Shown in pieces: positions 26,190 to 36,155 of a stretch of 64,000 nucleotides of DNA (position 1 is the first letter of the stretch; every line of letters starts with the position of its first letter). Source of the DNA: Cyclobacteriaceae bacterium (lineage in GTDB: Bacteria > Bacteroidota > Bacteroidia > Cytophagales > Cyclobacteriaceae); NCBI GenBank assembly GCA_029858965.1, contig JAOUDZ010000005.1:1-64000 (forward strand), in the 5' to 3' direction. The translations under genes and the position numbers were made by a program. The notes beneath the pieces were generated by a model. The model had not been told where the DNA came from. It was given only the letters and a program-made list of their open reading frames with translations, and searched no databases.

Positions 26190-26765
26190 TTAGAGGTCTT
26201 TTTCGTCTGAAGTGGCTGTAGCACCTTCCATAAATCCTTCAGCCCAGAATCTGTATTTGTCCAGAATTGAGATCACAGCATTACGCAGGTGTCTGCTGTT
26301 ATTGAAATCAATCGATCCATATTGGGTTGTGGCATAGCCCTGCCAAATGGAACGATTTTGACGCCTGTCATAAAATTGGATCAACAGCGTCCCCGTGTTC
26401 AGGTTAAATTTCTGCGCGTCGTAATTAATATTCTCATTTTGACTTTTTATCCATTCCTCAATATCTGGCTGAGAATAACCATTAAACTTCAAACTGTCGC
26501 TGAACATTTTGAAGCCAATAATGAGGTGTGGTTTATTTGGATTTTGCCTGTATCCAAGGAATTTCATCCTTGCCAATATAGATTTTTCAATAACCTCATT
26601 GGTCATTGTTGAGTCTGCAGGTCCTGCAGGTCTCATAATATCATATGTTCGATATTTCTTAAAATTTCCTTTATAGCTATAATCGTACTCAACTGGTAAT
26701 TCTTTGTACCCAAGACAAGAAGCAAGGATAATCAACATAAAAAGGGCCGGGTAGAGTTTTTTCAT
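26190..26765 (-). CDS. DUF4136 family lipoprotein
   Basis: A 191-residue lipoprotein. The start is taken at the ATG at 26765, which gives a clean signal peptide ending LIILASC (Cys at residue 17). A longer frame begins 15 codons upstream. The mature part matches DUF4136: an early aspartate/tyrosine stretch (VEYDYSY), YRTYDIMRP, the segment VIEKSILARMKFLGYRQNP, the strand HLIIGFKMF and the late IWQGYATTQYGS. These proteins lie in the envelope of many Bacteroidota and Proteobacteria and have no known role. It is 85 bases downstream of purL on the same strand. Confidence 0.8.
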   Translation of the reverse strand: MKKLYPALFMLIILASCLGYKELPVEYDYSYKGNFKKYRTYDIMRPAGPADSTMTNEVIEKSILARMKFLGYRQNPNKPHLIIGFKMFSDSLKFNGYSQPDIEEWIKSQNENINYDAQKFNLNTGTLLIQFYDRRQNRSIWQGYATTQYGSIDFNNSRHLRNAVISILDKYRFWAEGFMEGATATSDEKDL

Positions 26766-26850
26766 AGCATCAAAAGTTAATATATCGAGGATGAAGATAG
26801 TACTATTCAACCGACCTTACAACAAATGAGACTGACCTTTTGTTGCAGCG

Positions 26851-29800
26851 TCATGAAAGTTTTTTAATCCATTCTCGTGCATTGCAAAATGGCTCAATCC
26901 AGGGGGAAATGCTATCATCTTTTCGGGAACCAGGATAAAAGCCCCAATTCCATGGAAATATCGACCTTTCCAGGTGTGGCATGATGGCTAGATGCCTGCC
27001 ATCTTTTGAGGCGAGAGCGGCAACAGCAAAATCGGAGTCATTTGGATTGCCTGGGTATTCCGGCTGCGTATAACATGCTGCTACCTGAAATTGAGATTTG
27101 TCGCCGGGGAGGATGAAACGACCCTCTCCATGGGCTACCCATACACCCAGACGCGTTCCAGCCAGCGTGCTCAGCAATACAGTATTATTTTGCGGAATCG
27201 ATAAATTGATGAAGCTGGATTCAAACTTGCCAGATCCATTGTGGTGCATTTTTGGATGGTCTTTCCAATGTGGGTAGAGTAAGCCGAGTTCCATCATAAG
27301 TTGGCAGCCATTGCACACGCCAAGGCTTAGCGTATCGTCTCTTTTGTAAAAATCATCAAGTGCTTGTTTTGCTTTCGGGTTGTACAGAAAGGCACCGGCC
27401 CAACCTTTTGCAGAGCCTAAAACATCTGAGTTCGAAAAGCCACCAACAAACACAATCATGTTAATATCGGATAGGTTTTCGCGGCCTGCGACAAGGTCGG
27501 TCATGTGTACATCTTTTACATCAAATCCAGCGAGATACAAGGTATATGCCATTTCCCGATCTCCATTAACTCCTTTTTCCCGGATGATTGCTGCCCTGAG
27601 CCCTGATGGAGTCCTGCGTTTTGGATCGATGCCATAGGTTTTGAATTGACCATCGAAGGCTATAGGAAAGTTATACTCCAGAATCTGTTTTTTGTAGTTG
27701 CGGTACCGTTTCTCCGCATGCTCGGCAGACCGTTGCTTCTTGTCAAGAAGGTAGGATGTCCTAAACCACAGGTCCCGAAGTTCATCAATCTCAAAATTAA
27801 CCAAGGTGTCGTTATGGTAAACCGTTACTATTCTCGTTGGAGAAATGTGCCCAAGAACCTGGTATGCAATTCCGGCACCGTTGAGTATCGCGTTGACTTC
27901 ATCTTCTCGTGTCACTTGCATCAGCAAGCCCGGGTTTTCGCTGAAAAGAATTTTCACCAGATCATCACCGAGTGCCTGAACATTCACAGTAAGTCCGGCG
28001 TCCGGGGTAGCGAAGCACATTTCCAGTAAGGCAGTGATTAATCCTCCCGCCGAGATATCATGCCCTGCTACCACAAGGTTTTGTTTAATAAGCTGCTGCA
28101 CGGCATCAAACGCTTTTGCAAAATAAGCTTCATCGGTTACGGTAGGCACCTGATCACCCAGCAAATTGAGGATCTGCGCAAAGCTGCTGCCGCCTAGTTT
28201 AAAGCTGTCGCTGGAAAGATTGATGTACAGGAGTTTGGATCCTTCAATGGGTTCAATAACGGGAGAAATTGTTTTTGTAATATCTGCTACTTCACCGACA
28301 GCCGAAATGATAACGGTTCCAGGAGCATAAACGACTTCACCGTCGGGATACTTCTGTGTCATCGAAAGCGAGTCCTTTCCTGTAGGAATATTGATTCCCA
28401 GTTGTATGGCGAAGTCGCTTACTGCCTGAACAGCGTCATAGAGCCGTGCATCCTCACCCTTATTTTTGCACGGCCACATCCAATTGGCGCTTAGGGAAAC
28501 TCCTTTGAGGCCGTGTGTAAGGGGTGCCCAGATTACGTTTGTCAGTGCCTCCGCGATGGCCAGTTTACTTCCGGCAACAGGGTCTATCAAAGCTGCAACT
28601 GGAGAATGGCCTATAGCATTAGCTACCCCCTTGTTGCTCAGGAAATCGAGCGCCATTACGCCAACGTTGTTCAGGGGCAATTGAATTGGTCCACACGTCT
28701 GTTGTGTTGCTACTTTGCCGGTAACCGATCGGTCGACCTTGTTCGTGAGCCAATCCTTGCAGGCAACCGATTCTATCTGCAAAACGTTTTTTACATACGC
28801 TTCGATTTGTGACGAATCGTACGCAACGGGTTTGTAAGCCGGTGCAGTCGTAGCATCGTTGATAATAGTTCTTGGTGAAGAGCCGAAGAGATGATTTATT
28901 TTCAAGTCTACAGGTCTCTTGTTTTGTCCCTTTTTGTCAAAGATAAGTGCATGATCACCGGTAGCCTCCCCAACGATGTAGCAAGGTGCCCTTTCGCGTT
29001 CAGAAACTCTTGTTAGTGTCTCAAGGTACTTTGGGTTTATCGCCAAACCCATTCGTTCCTGGGATTCGTTGCTGATGATCTCTTTGTCGGAGAGTGTCGG
29101 ATCACCTATCGGTAATTTGTCGAGGTGAATTATACCACCTGTTTCTTCGAGTAATTCTGAGAGGCAGTTTAGGTGCCCGCCGGCACCATGATCATGTATA
29201 GAAACAATGGGGTTGTTTGCTGACTCTACCATGGCGCGGATTGCATTCATAACACGCTTCTGCATTTCTGGATTTGAGCGTTGAATGGCATTCAATTCAA
29301 TGGCATTACCAAACTCGCCTGTTGCCACAGACGAAACTGCCCCTCCGCCCATACCAATGCGATAGTTGTCTCCGCCCAGCAATACGATTTGATCGCCCTG
29401 CTGAAGATGTTCTTTCTTGCTGTCCTTTTCAATACCAAAACCAATCCCACCGGCCAGCATGATTACCTTATCGAAACCGTACTTTCTATCACCTTCAAAA
29501 TGCTCGAAAGTAAGCACGCTTCCGCAGATCAAAGGTTGGCCGAATTTGTTACCAAAGTCAGATGCCCCGTCAGAGGCTTTTATCAGGATTTCTTCAGGTG
29601 TTTGGTATAGCCATTTTCTCTCTTCAAATTTTTTCTCCCAGGGTCGATTCCCTTCCAGGCGTGGATACGATGTAATGTAAACTGCCGTGCCCGCGAGGGG
29701 TAGTGAACCTTTTCCACCTGCTAGCCGGTCACGGATTTCTCCTCCTGAACCGGTTGCTGCGCCATTGAATGGCTCAACCGTTGTAGGAAAATTATGGGTC

Positions 29801-30540
29801 TCCGCCTTAACAGAGATTACTGAATCGATATCGTCTATTTTAAAATAGTCTGGTATATCATGACGCGTAGGAGAGAATTGCTCAATTCTAGGGCCTTTGA
29901 CGAAGGCAACATTATCCTTGTATGCTGAAATCAGGAAATTGGGATTTTCTTTTGCAGTCTTCTTGATGAGTTGGAAAAGTGTGAGTTCCTTTTCAATGCC
30001 ATCGATGATGAAGGTACCATTGAAAATCTTGTGCCGGCAATGTTCGGAGTTCACTTGTGAGAATCCAAAGACTTCACTATCGGTCAGTTTACGACCCAAT
30101 TCGTTAGCAACATTCTCTAGGTATTCAATTTCTTCATTGTTTAATGCCAATCCTTCTGTCGCACTGTAGGCAGCGATGTTATCCACTGCAACGATGGGGT
30201 CGGGAGTGTGGTGAATAGTAAAAACATCTTGATCAAGTATCGAATAGAAGACCTGAAGCATGCGGTCATATTTTGCATCTGAGTGCTCCACTTGATAGAA
30301 TTCCTCAATGCGTTGAATCCCCGAAATACCCATGGTTTGCGTGATTTCTACTGCATTCGTGCTCCAAGGGGTAATCATTTCTTTCCTCGGGCCTACAAAG
30401 TTCCCTTGGAACTGGTTTTCGTCAAGCAGTACAGCGTTGTCAAAGAGCCATGTAAGTTTCTGGATATCTGAATTTTGCAAAGGCTGCGCCGTACCAACTG
30501 CATATATTGAGTCGGTCTTCGAACGGAAAAATAAAATCAT
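26851..30540 (-). CDS. purL: Phosphoribosylformylglycinamidine synthase (large single-chain type)
   Basis: A 1,229-residue FGAM synthase that converts FGAR, glutamine and ATP to FGAM in purine synthesis. It is the long form with all parts fused: N-terminal PurS-like domain (about 1-150), linker, two AIRS-type ATPase halves (about 170-960; for example HNFPTTVEPFNGAATGSGGEIRD in the first half) and a C-terminal class I glutamine amidotransferase (about 970-1229). The amidotransferase nucleophile is in GVCNGCQLM, with VAHGEGRF and MPHLERS completing the triad region. The length agrees with E. coli PurL (about 1,295). TATTTTTG (30564-30571, - strand) resembles a -7 promoter element 24 bases before the ATG, though without a clear -33 element. 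Confidence 0.96.
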   Translation of the reverse strand: MILFFRSKTDSIYAVGTAQPLQNSDIQKLTWLFDNAVLLDENQFQGNFVGPRKEMITPWSTNAVEITQTMGISGIQRIEEFYQVEHSDAKYDRMLQVFYSILDQDVFTIHHTPDPIVAVDNIAAYSATEGLALNNEEIEYLENVANELGRKLTDSEVFGFSQVNSEHCRHKIFNGTFIIDGIEKELTLFQLIKKTAKENPNFLISAYKDNVAFVKGPRIEQFSPTRHDIPDYFKIDDIDSVISVKAETHNFPTTVEPFNGAATGSGGEIRDRLAGGKGSLPLAGTAVYITSYPRLEGNRPWEKKFEERKWLYQTPEEILIKASDGASDFGNKFGQPLICGSVLTFEHFEGDRKYGFDKVIMLAGGIGFGIEKDSKKEHLQQGDQIVLLGGDNYRIGMGGGAVSSVATGEFGNAIELNAIQRSNPEMQKRVMNAIRAMVESANNPIVSIHDHGAGGHLNCLSELLEETGGIIHLDKLPIGDPTLSDKEIISNESQERMGLAINPKYLETLTRVSERERAPCYIVGEATGDHALIFDKKGQNKRPVDLKINHLFGSSPRTIINDATTAPAYKPVAYDSSQIEAYVKNVLQIESVACKDWLTNKVDRSVTGKVATQQTCGPIQLPLNNVGVMALDFLSNKGVANAIGHSPVAALIDPVAGSKLAIAEALTNVIWAPLTHGLKGVSLSANWMWPCKNKGEDARLYDAVQAVSDFAIQLGINIPTGKDSLSMTQKYPDGEVVYAPGTVIISAVGEVADITKTISPVIEPIEGSKLLYINLSSDSFKLGGSSFAQILNLLGDQVPTVTDEAYFAKAFDAVQQLIKQNLVVAGHDISAGGLITALLEMCFATPDAGLTVNVQALGDDLVKILFSENPGLLMQVTREDEVNAILNGAGIAYQVLGHISPTRIVTVYHNDTLVNFEIDELRDLWFRTSYLLDKKQRSAEHAEKRYRNYKKQILEYNFPIAFDGQFKTYGIDPKRRTPSGLRAAIIREKGVNGDREMAYTLYLAGFDVKDVHMTDLVAGRENLSDINMIVFVGGFSNSDVLGSAKGWAGAFLYNPKAKQALDDFYKRDDTLSLGVCNGCQLMMELGLLYPHWKDHPKMHHNGSGKFESSFINLSIPQNNTVLLSTLAGTRLGVWVAHGEGRFILPGDKSQFQVAACYTQPEYPGNPNDSDFAVAALASKDGRHLAIMPHLERSIFPWNWGFYPGSRKDDSISPWIEPFCNAREWIKKLS

Positions 30541-30671
30541 GGATGTGATCGAGAATTAAGGCCCAAAAATACAAGCATTTTGCTTTATTCTTCCTGATTG
30601 TTGCAATTTCTGTTGGATATTTAAGGTAAAAGTGCGTGAGAATTCATTTCTTCGAAATGTTGAAAGCCATC

Positions 30672-31478
30672 CTATTTTCTGTCAATTATCAAATAGGGTG
30701 CACTTTCTGCGATTAACCCATTATGACCAGTTTCCAAGACCTCCATTCGGTATGTTTTCAGATGCTTGAGCAGGCGATGCATATTTTTGGGCATAATCAC
30801 TTTATCGTATTTTCCTGCAATGATGGACAATGGTATTGCGTTGGTGTTCACGATTAAGGCAATATTTTTCATGTTGAACTTTAGCCGCCTGAAAACCACC
30901 CATACATAATAAACTCTTCTTCGCTTCTCTGTTGTATTCATTTGATGTTCTACAAACCGGATGAGCCCTTTGTCCATTATTCCGAGCGCGCTTAGCACGT
31001 GTGTAATACTCATGAATCTTTTGCCATGCCTGATGAGGCTCTTAAAAATCTTTCTGAATAGAATCGGGTATGTCGCCAGGCTATACCAAAAGCTTGTTTT
31101 GATACCGTCGGGGGCTAACAGGACTACAGATTCTGTTTTTTCGGGGAAAGCTTCCAATATCGCCAAAACAAACTTTCCGCCTAGACTAAAACCAACCAGT
31201 GAGAATTTTTCAATGCCAAATTCCGTTAAAAAGGCGCTGATGGTCTCGGTCCAATGCAGTTTCTCCAGCGGTTGTTCACCATAACCCCATTCGCTCTTTC
31301 CATGGAAATAAAGATCAAACATGTACAACGTATGGGTTTCAGAGAGGGTAGTAGCCAGGGATTGAAACGCATGGTGATCCTGGCCAAAACCATGGAATGC
31401 CAAAAGGACATTTTCGCCTGTGCCCATGACTTCATAATTGAGAGAGGAGCTTCTAAAACGGAAAGATCTTTCTGCCAT
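30672..31478 (-). CDS. Alpha/beta hydrolase
   Basis: A 268-residue cytoplasmic alpha/beta-fold hydrolase. The oxyanion region is LLAFHGFGQDHHAF (residues 25-38), the nucleophile elbow GFSLGGKF gives Ser98, a likely acid sits in IIAGKYDKVI (about residue 225), and the base is the His in LETGHNGLI near residue 250. The overall pattern is that of the 2-hydroxymuconate-semialdehyde hydrolase/BioH-like superfamily, but no substrate can be assigned. It is a single gene upstream of purL on the same strand (131 bases apart) and divergent from the LytTR regulator. Confidence 0.82.
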   Translation of the reverse strand: MAERSFRFRSSSLNYEVMGTGENVLLAFHGFGQDHHAFQSLATTLSETHTLYMFDLYFHGKSEWGYGEQPLEKLHWTETISAFLTEFGIEKFSLVGFSLGGKFVLAILEAFPEKTESVVLLAPDGIKTSFWYSLATYPILFRKIFKSLIRHGKRFMSITHVLSALGIMDKGLIRFVEHQMNTTEKRRRVYYVWVVFRRLKFNMKNIALIVNTNAIPLSIIAGKYDKVIMPKNMHRLLKHLKTYRMEVLETGHNGLIAESAPYLIIDRK

Positions 31479-31608
31479 ACGGTAATAATCGCAAAAAAAC
31501 AGATAGGAAGTAGAAAGATGTTGTCATGTTCATCTTTTACGATACCAAGGATAGGTTAACATCTGAATAAAAAAAAAGTCGTATTTTGTAAGAAGTAAAT
31601 TTTGAACC

Positions 31609-32337
31609 GTGTCTGGCATTAAGATACTCGCTGTAGAGAATGATCCGAAGTTTGCTGAATCGCTTGAATTGATTATCCGTGAGTTGGGGTATGAATTAGT
31701 TGGGATTGTTGGCAATACATTGGCGGCATTGCAATTGGTCCAGGAGACTACTCCCGATTTAGTATTGATTGATATCGAAATCAGCGATTCCATCAATGGG
31801 ATAGAGCTGGCTGGAGCAATAACAAGTGCGACAGGAATACCCATCATATATGTCACAGCTTCCCACGAAAAAGAAACCTTTGAAAGGGCTAAACTTACAT
31901 TGCCGAAGGCCTATTTAGTCAAGCCATATCATGCGCTGAGTTTACAGGCAGCTATTGAATTGGCGATATTTAATGTTCCCGTTCAAAACGCTACAGGTCT
32001 GCAACCACATGCAATGGGTGATACTTTTTACATCAAAGACAGCGAAAGATTGATAAAAATTCATCTCCGGGACATAGTACTGGTGGAAGTGGATGAAAAG
32101 TATTGTTTTATTAATACGGCTCAAAAAAGATATGTCGTCAACATGCGATTGAAGGACTTTTTAGTGAAGTTACCCAGTGAGGACTTCATACAAGTTCATC
32201 AATATTATGTGGTGCGAAAAAGTGCAATAGCAGAAATTAACATTGGAGACCAGACATTACGTGTAAGAGAAAAGACCATTCCCATTGGAAAAAACTATAA
32301 GGAGCAACTCCTGTCCACGTTGAATTATTTGGCCTAG
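31609..32337 (+). CDS. LytTR-type response regulator
   Basis: A 242-residue two-domain regulator starting with GTG. The receiver domain (residues 3-120) has the acidic pair in AVENDP, phospho-acceptor Asp55 (LVLIDIEI), the Thr of YVTAS and the Lys of LVKPY. The LytTR DNA-binding domain (about 140-240) has the usual strands: FYIKDSERLIKI, DIVLVEVDEKYCFINT, FIQVHQYYVVRKSAI and IPIGKNYKEQLL. It would bind DNA direct repeats when phosphorylated. No kinase lies next to it, so its partner is unknown. It converges with the Gfo/Idh/MocA gene, 23 bases away. Confidence 0.92.
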   Translation: MSGIKILAVENDPKFAESLELIIRELGYELVGIVGNTLAALQLVQETTPDLVLIDIEISDSINGIELAGAITSATGIPIIYVTASHEKETFERAKLTLPKAYLVKPYHALSLQAAIELAIFNVPVQNATGLQPHAMGDTFYIKDSERLIKIHLRDIVLVEVDEKYCFINTAQKRYVVNMRLKDFLVKLPSEDFIQVHQYYVVRKSAIAEINIGDQTLRVREKTIPIGKNYKEQLLSTLNYLA

Positions 32338-32360
32338 CCTGCAGCAAAATACAAGGGAGG

Positions 32361-33800
32361 CTAGAGCCTCCAGCCTGAGCGATACTCACGTTTCACAAAT
32401 TGGTTGGCTTCGTCGAAGTTTGTGATCTTCATGTTCTTTGCGTCCCATAATAATTTCTTTCTACCCGGATAGCCCTTGTCGTCGGCGCCGCGCATGGCAT
32501 AACTCCGGAGCGCGAGATTTCCCATCAATACCGCTTCTGTCATCGGTCCGGCATATTCAAAGGGGGAACTAAGCTCCATATTGCCATACCCTTTCATACA
32601 TGCCTCAACCCATTGTGTATAGTGACCGGCTTCGGCCCCGGGGATACGCGGAATAGTTTGCTTTGGTAAAATATCTTCTTTCATGCGCGATGCGGGAAGT
32701 AAGACCGGTGCCAAATTATAGTCTCCCATCAACTTTCCTTTTGTGCCAATCAGTAGATAGCCGCCGTCCTCGTCGCCCAGCATTTCGTCTGATCCCAGTT
32801 CTTCCGGGCGCTTTGGAAGCAACCCACCATCCATCCAGGTAAATTCGATATCTCCTTTCCCATCTTTGCGGGGAAATTTTAAATGGATGATGGATGATGC
32901 AGGACAGCTGTCTGTATACCTGGCTTCTTCAAAAAAACCGGACCATGCTGTCGTGCTGCTGCACTCAACCTCGCTAGGATAGTCTATGGGAAGTATCCGG
33001 AAAGCAGGGTCCATTATGTGGCAGGCCATATCGCCTAATGCTCCGGTGCCAAAATTCCACCATCCCCTCCAGTTAAAAGGAAGGTATGCCGGATTATATT
33101 CAATATGCTTTGCTGGCCCGAGCCAGAGGTCCCAGTCTAATTCTTTTGGAATATTGTATTTGCCCGTCGGGGTTGGGATGCCCTGTGGCCATACTGGCCG
33201 GTTCGTCCAAGCTTGCACATGCGTAACATCACCAATAAGCCCGGCGTCGACCATTTCTTTGGCTTGACGCACATGATCTGACGAGGCATACTGTGTGCCC
33301 ATTTGGGTTACGACCCTGAATTTTTTTGCAGCCTCTGTCAGCATCCGGGCTTCATAGATAGAGTAGGTGAGTGGTTTTTGAACATATACATGCTTGTTCC
33401 GTTCCATTGCGGCCATAGCCGCGACGGCATGTGTATGGTCTGGTGTAGATACGGATACTGCATCAATGCCTTTGTGCTCTTTGTCAAGCATAACCCGGAA
33501 GTCCTTGTAATATCTTGCCTTGGGAAAATTCTTTTTTGACTCCAAAGCCTGCCGATCATCTACATCACACAGGATAATAATCCTGGCATGGGGATTCTTT
33601 GAAAAACCAGCGAGGTCGCTCGTGCCTTTTCCACCTACGCCAATGCCGGCAATGTAAACGGTATCGCTAGGGGCAATAAAGCCTGCGCCCCCCAATGTAA
33701 AACGCGGTACAATGGAAAAAGCAAGTGCTGCTGTGCCAGTATTCTTTATAAAGTTTCTGCGTGAAAGATTCGTTAACGGTTTTGTCTCCTTCGGTTCCAT
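32361..33800 (-). CDS. Tat-exported Gfo/Idh/MocA oxidoreductase, copy 1
   Basis: A 479-residue NAD(P)-dependent sugar oxidoreductase-like protein. A twin-arginine signal (LSRRNFIKNTGTAALAFS) occupies residues about 13-38. The Rossmann domain begins with VYIAGIGVGGKG and STPDHTHAVAAM. The usual EKP motif reads VQKPLTY, with the catalytic Lys kept. A GDMACHIMDP segment carries a conserved His. Folded export with bound cofactor is implied by the Tat signal. It is clearly paralogous to the next gene (34 kb region), sharing VSVSTPDHxHAV, WGFNWRGWW-like PFNWRGWW and the C-terminus NFDEANQFVKREYR. A terminator separates the two. Confidence 0.92.
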   Translation of the reverse strand: MEPKETKPLTNLSRRNFIKNTGTAALAFSIVPRFTLGGAGFIAPSDTVYIAGIGVGGKGTSDLAGFSKNPHARIIILCDVDDRQALESKKNFPKARYYKDFRVMLDKEHKGIDAVSVSTPDHTHAVAAMAAMERNKHVYVQKPLTYSIYEARMLTEAAKKFRVVTQMGTQYASSDHVRQAKEMVDAGLIGDVTHVQAWTNRPVWPQGIPTPTGKYNIPKELDWDLWLGPAKHIEYNPAYLPFNWRGWWNFGTGALGDMACHIMDPAFRILPIDYPSEVECSSTTAWSGFFEEARYTDSCPASSIIHLKFPRKDGKGDIEFTWMDGGLLPKRPEELGSDEMLGDEDGGYLLIGTKGKLMGDYNLAPVLLPASRMKEDILPKQTIPRIPGAEAGHYTQWVEACMKGYGNMELSSPFEYAGPMTEAVLMGNLALRSYAMRGADDKGYPGRKKLLWDAKNMKITNFDEANQFVKREYRSGWRL

Positions 33801-33869
33801 GTCAGCTGGATTTAATTGAACGAAGTTACTAAGATAAAATGATCATGTTCTAAAGTTAACCAGATTGAT

Positions 33870-33898
33870 CAAAAAAAGCGTGGGATATCTCCACGCTT
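33870..33898 (-). terminator. Intrinsic terminator between the two Gfo/Idh/MocA genes
   Basis: On the - strand an 8-bp stem (AAGCGTGG / CCACGCTT) with a 7-nt loop is followed by a run of T. It lies 27 bases after the stop of the upstream (33925-35382) gene, so copy 1 probably needs read-through or its own promoter. Confidence 0.85.
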
Positions 33899-33924
33899 CT
33901 TCTATGTATAAGGATCGTCTTGAG

Positions 33925-35382
33925 TTAGAGTTTCCACCCTTGCCGATACTCACGTTTCACAAATTGATTTGCTTCGTCAAAGTTGGTGACCTTCATGTTG
34001 ATGCCATCCCATAACAACTTGATATTTCTGCCAGGGTAATCAAATTGATCTGGTTTATCCTTGCGAGGCTGCCGGATATCATAGCTCCGGATTGCCAGGT
34101 TCGCCATCAACAATGTTTCTGTCAACGGACCTGCTATATCAAATGGTGAACTAACCTCCATTTTTCCATACCCTGCAAGACATGCTTCAACCCATTGCGC
34201 ATAATGGCCATCAGCGCCATCAGGTACGCGCTTGATAGTCTGCGGCACATTTACTTCCTTATTTTTTGAAGTGGGTAGTAAACTTGGATACATCCCATAG
34301 GTGCCACACATCATTTTTCCTTTTGTGCCAATGAAAATAGCACCATTGCCACCATCTCCCATGGTTTCATTTGCACCAAGCTCTTCCGGACGCTCCGGTT
34401 GGATACCACCGTCCATCCAATGCAGCTTAATAGTCGGCTTACCGCTTTGCGTTGGAAATGTTAATATAGAATAAGAGGAAGGTGGACAGCTATCGGGGAA
34501 ATAGCCGCGTCTGGATTGATCTACATAAATACTACCAACACTTGAGGTAACATCGATTGGGTATTTCAATCCCAGGACTCTGAAAGGAGGTTCCACAATG
34601 TGACATCCCATATCCCCCAGCGCTCCGGTGCCATAATCCCACCAGCCGCGCCAATTAAATGGAACAAGCTTTTCCACATAATCTTTGTATGGTGCCGTTC
34701 CCAGCCATAAATCCCAGTCTAATTCCTTAGGCACTTCAGCTTTCTTGTCCGGCCAAGGTATCCCTTGCGGCCATACCGGGCGATTGGTCCAGCAGTATAC
34801 CGTGTGCACCTCGCCAATCAATCCGGCGTTGTACCATTCCGTAAGTTGGCGAACACCGTCACCAGATGCGCCCTGGTTTCCCATTTGTGTTATTACCTTG
34901 TATTTCTTTGCTGCTTCCGTCAAGACACGCGCTTCGTATATATCGTGCGTTAGAGGTTTCTGTACATAGACATGTTTGCCCAGTTGCATGGATGCCATGG
35001 CCTGCACGGCATGGTTGTGATCAGGCGTGGACACAGACACCGCATCAATGTGCTGATGCTCTTTGTCTAACATGGCGCGAAAATCCTTGTAGTACTTTGC
35101 CTTTGGAAAGGACGCTACAGATTTAGCGGCCCTGCGGTCATCTACGTCGCAGAGGTATGCAATCTCTGCTTTTCCGCTCTTGGCAAAATTGGCGATGTCG
35201 CTTTGGCCTTTGCCACCTGCGCCTATACCTGCAACGTACAGCATATCACTCGGAGCCCTGTATCCACTTCCACCCAGTACGAACCGCGGCACAATTGTAA
35301 AGGCAGCTGCCGCTGCGCCGGCACTTTTAATAAATCTCCGACGAGAAAGATCGGCGGGCAACATAATTTTCTTTTTGGGCAT
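33925..35382 (-). CDS. Tat-exported Gfo/Idh/MocA oxidoreductase, copy 2
   Basis: A 485-residue paralogue of the preceding protein. The Tat signal is LSRRRFIKSAGAAAAAFT (residues 12-29) followed by IVPRFVLGG. The nucleotide-binding loop is VAGIGAGGKGQ (residues 50-60). The catalytic Lys is Lys142 in VQKPLTHDIYE, with Gln where most family members have Glu. The C-terminal alpha/beta domain has NWRGWWDYGTGALGDMGCHI. Many secreted Gfo/Idh/MocA proteins act on sugars or glycosides, some by redox-neutral or 3-keto chemistry with tightly bound NAD. It lies 53 bases downstream of the GMC small-subunit gene, which suggests a shared pathway. Confidence 0.92.
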   Translation of the reverse strand: MPKKKIMLPADLSRRRFIKSAGAAAAAFTIVPRFVLGGSGYRAPSDMLYVAGIGAGGKGQSDIANFAKSGKAEIAYLCDVDDRRAAKSVASFPKAKYYKDFRAMLDKEHQHIDAVSVSTPDHNHAVQAMASMQLGKHVYVQKPLTHDIYEARVLTEAAKKYKVITQMGNQGASGDGVRQLTEWYNAGLIGEVHTVYCWTNRPVWPQGIPWPDKKAEVPKELDWDLWLGTAPYKDYVEKLVPFNWRGWWDYGTGALGDMGCHIVEPPFRVLGLKYPIDVTSSVGSIYVDQSRRGYFPDSCPPSSYSILTFPTQSGKPTIKLHWMDGGIQPERPEELGANETMGDGGNGAIFIGTKGKMMCGTYGMYPSLLPTSKNKEVNVPQTIKRVPDGADGHYAQWVEACLAGYGKMEVSSPFDIAGPLTETLLMANLAIRSYDIRQPRKDKPDQFDYPGRNIKLLWDGINMKVTNFDEANQFVKREYRQGWKL

Positions 35383-35435
35383 ATACTTAAAATTTTAAAT
35401 AATTCGTGCTATTTGATACCGTACAGTTGAAAAAA

Positions 35436-36092
35436 TCAAGCATCAAATTTGACGCTGATCTCCAGTGTGCGATCGTCATACTTTAGATTGTACTGATCCA
35501 AAACATCCTGGGGGACACCATCCCATTGGTTGGGTTTATTCCCGGCGTAGCCTAAGTCCTTGATGCCAATCTCACTGGTAAAGAATCCACAAGCCGTTAG
35601 ATCACGCATGGTATTAAAGAAAGCAACACCCTGCTGCATTGGTGGTTTTGCCTTCTCTGGAAACGCGATCTCATCCACCATTTCCAGTTGCTGCGATGAC
35701 GTACAGGACGCAAAGTCGGCAGCATATCGTTTCATACATTGCAGATCTAACCACCTTAGTCCTCCGCGCAACGGCGTTTGATAATGGGGCATATCTTTGG
35801 CAATGAATTCGATGAAATCGGTGACCCCTGCATCAGTCGCACTACCCGATGTTTCATCTTTTGGGATAATAATATCCGATAAAATGCCAATGGTTTTCAG
35901 CTCATGATCATCGAAGAATTTCTCGCCCGCCAGTTTTTGCTCACGCTCCAATTCTGCGGGGGTACGATCAAAAGTATAAGGCTGTGTACCTTCCGCAATG
36001 GTTTTTTTTGATTCGGGTTTACACGACTGAAGGAACAAGCCAGCCCCAACAGAGCCTGCAGCCATTGTCTTTAAATATTTACGTCGGTCCAT
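35436..36092 (-). CDS. Gluconate 2-dehydrogenase subunit 3 family protein (Tat lipoprotein)
   Basis: A 218-residue small subunit of a membrane-linked flavin dehydrogenase. The N-terminus MDRRKYLKTMAAGS followed by LFLQSC combines a twin-arginine motif with a lipobox, so it is probably exported folded and lipid-anchored. The family features follow: ELKTIGILSDIIIPKDETSGSATDAGVTDFI and a run around FFNTMRDLTACGFFTSEIG. In known complexes this subunit carries the signal peptide for the flavoprotein subunit, which travels with it. It is 63 bases downstream of the GMC gene, consistent with that partnership. Confidence 0.9.
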   Translation of the reverse strand: MDRRKYLKTMAAGSVGAGLFLQSCKPESKKTIAEGTQPYTFDRTPAELEREQKLAGEKFFDDHELKTIGILSDIIIPKDETSGSATDAGVTDFIEFIAKDMPHYQTPLRGGLRWLDLQCMKRYAADFASCTSSQQLEMVDEIAFPEKAKPPMQQGVAFFNTMRDLTACGFFTSEIGIKDLGYAGNKPNQWDGVPQDVLDQYNLKYDDRTLEISVKFDA

Positions 36093-36155
36093 ATTTCGTA
36101 TGTATGATTTGAATTGTGTCTGCCATTGATCGGCGTTGGTGTCTACGCATTCGTA

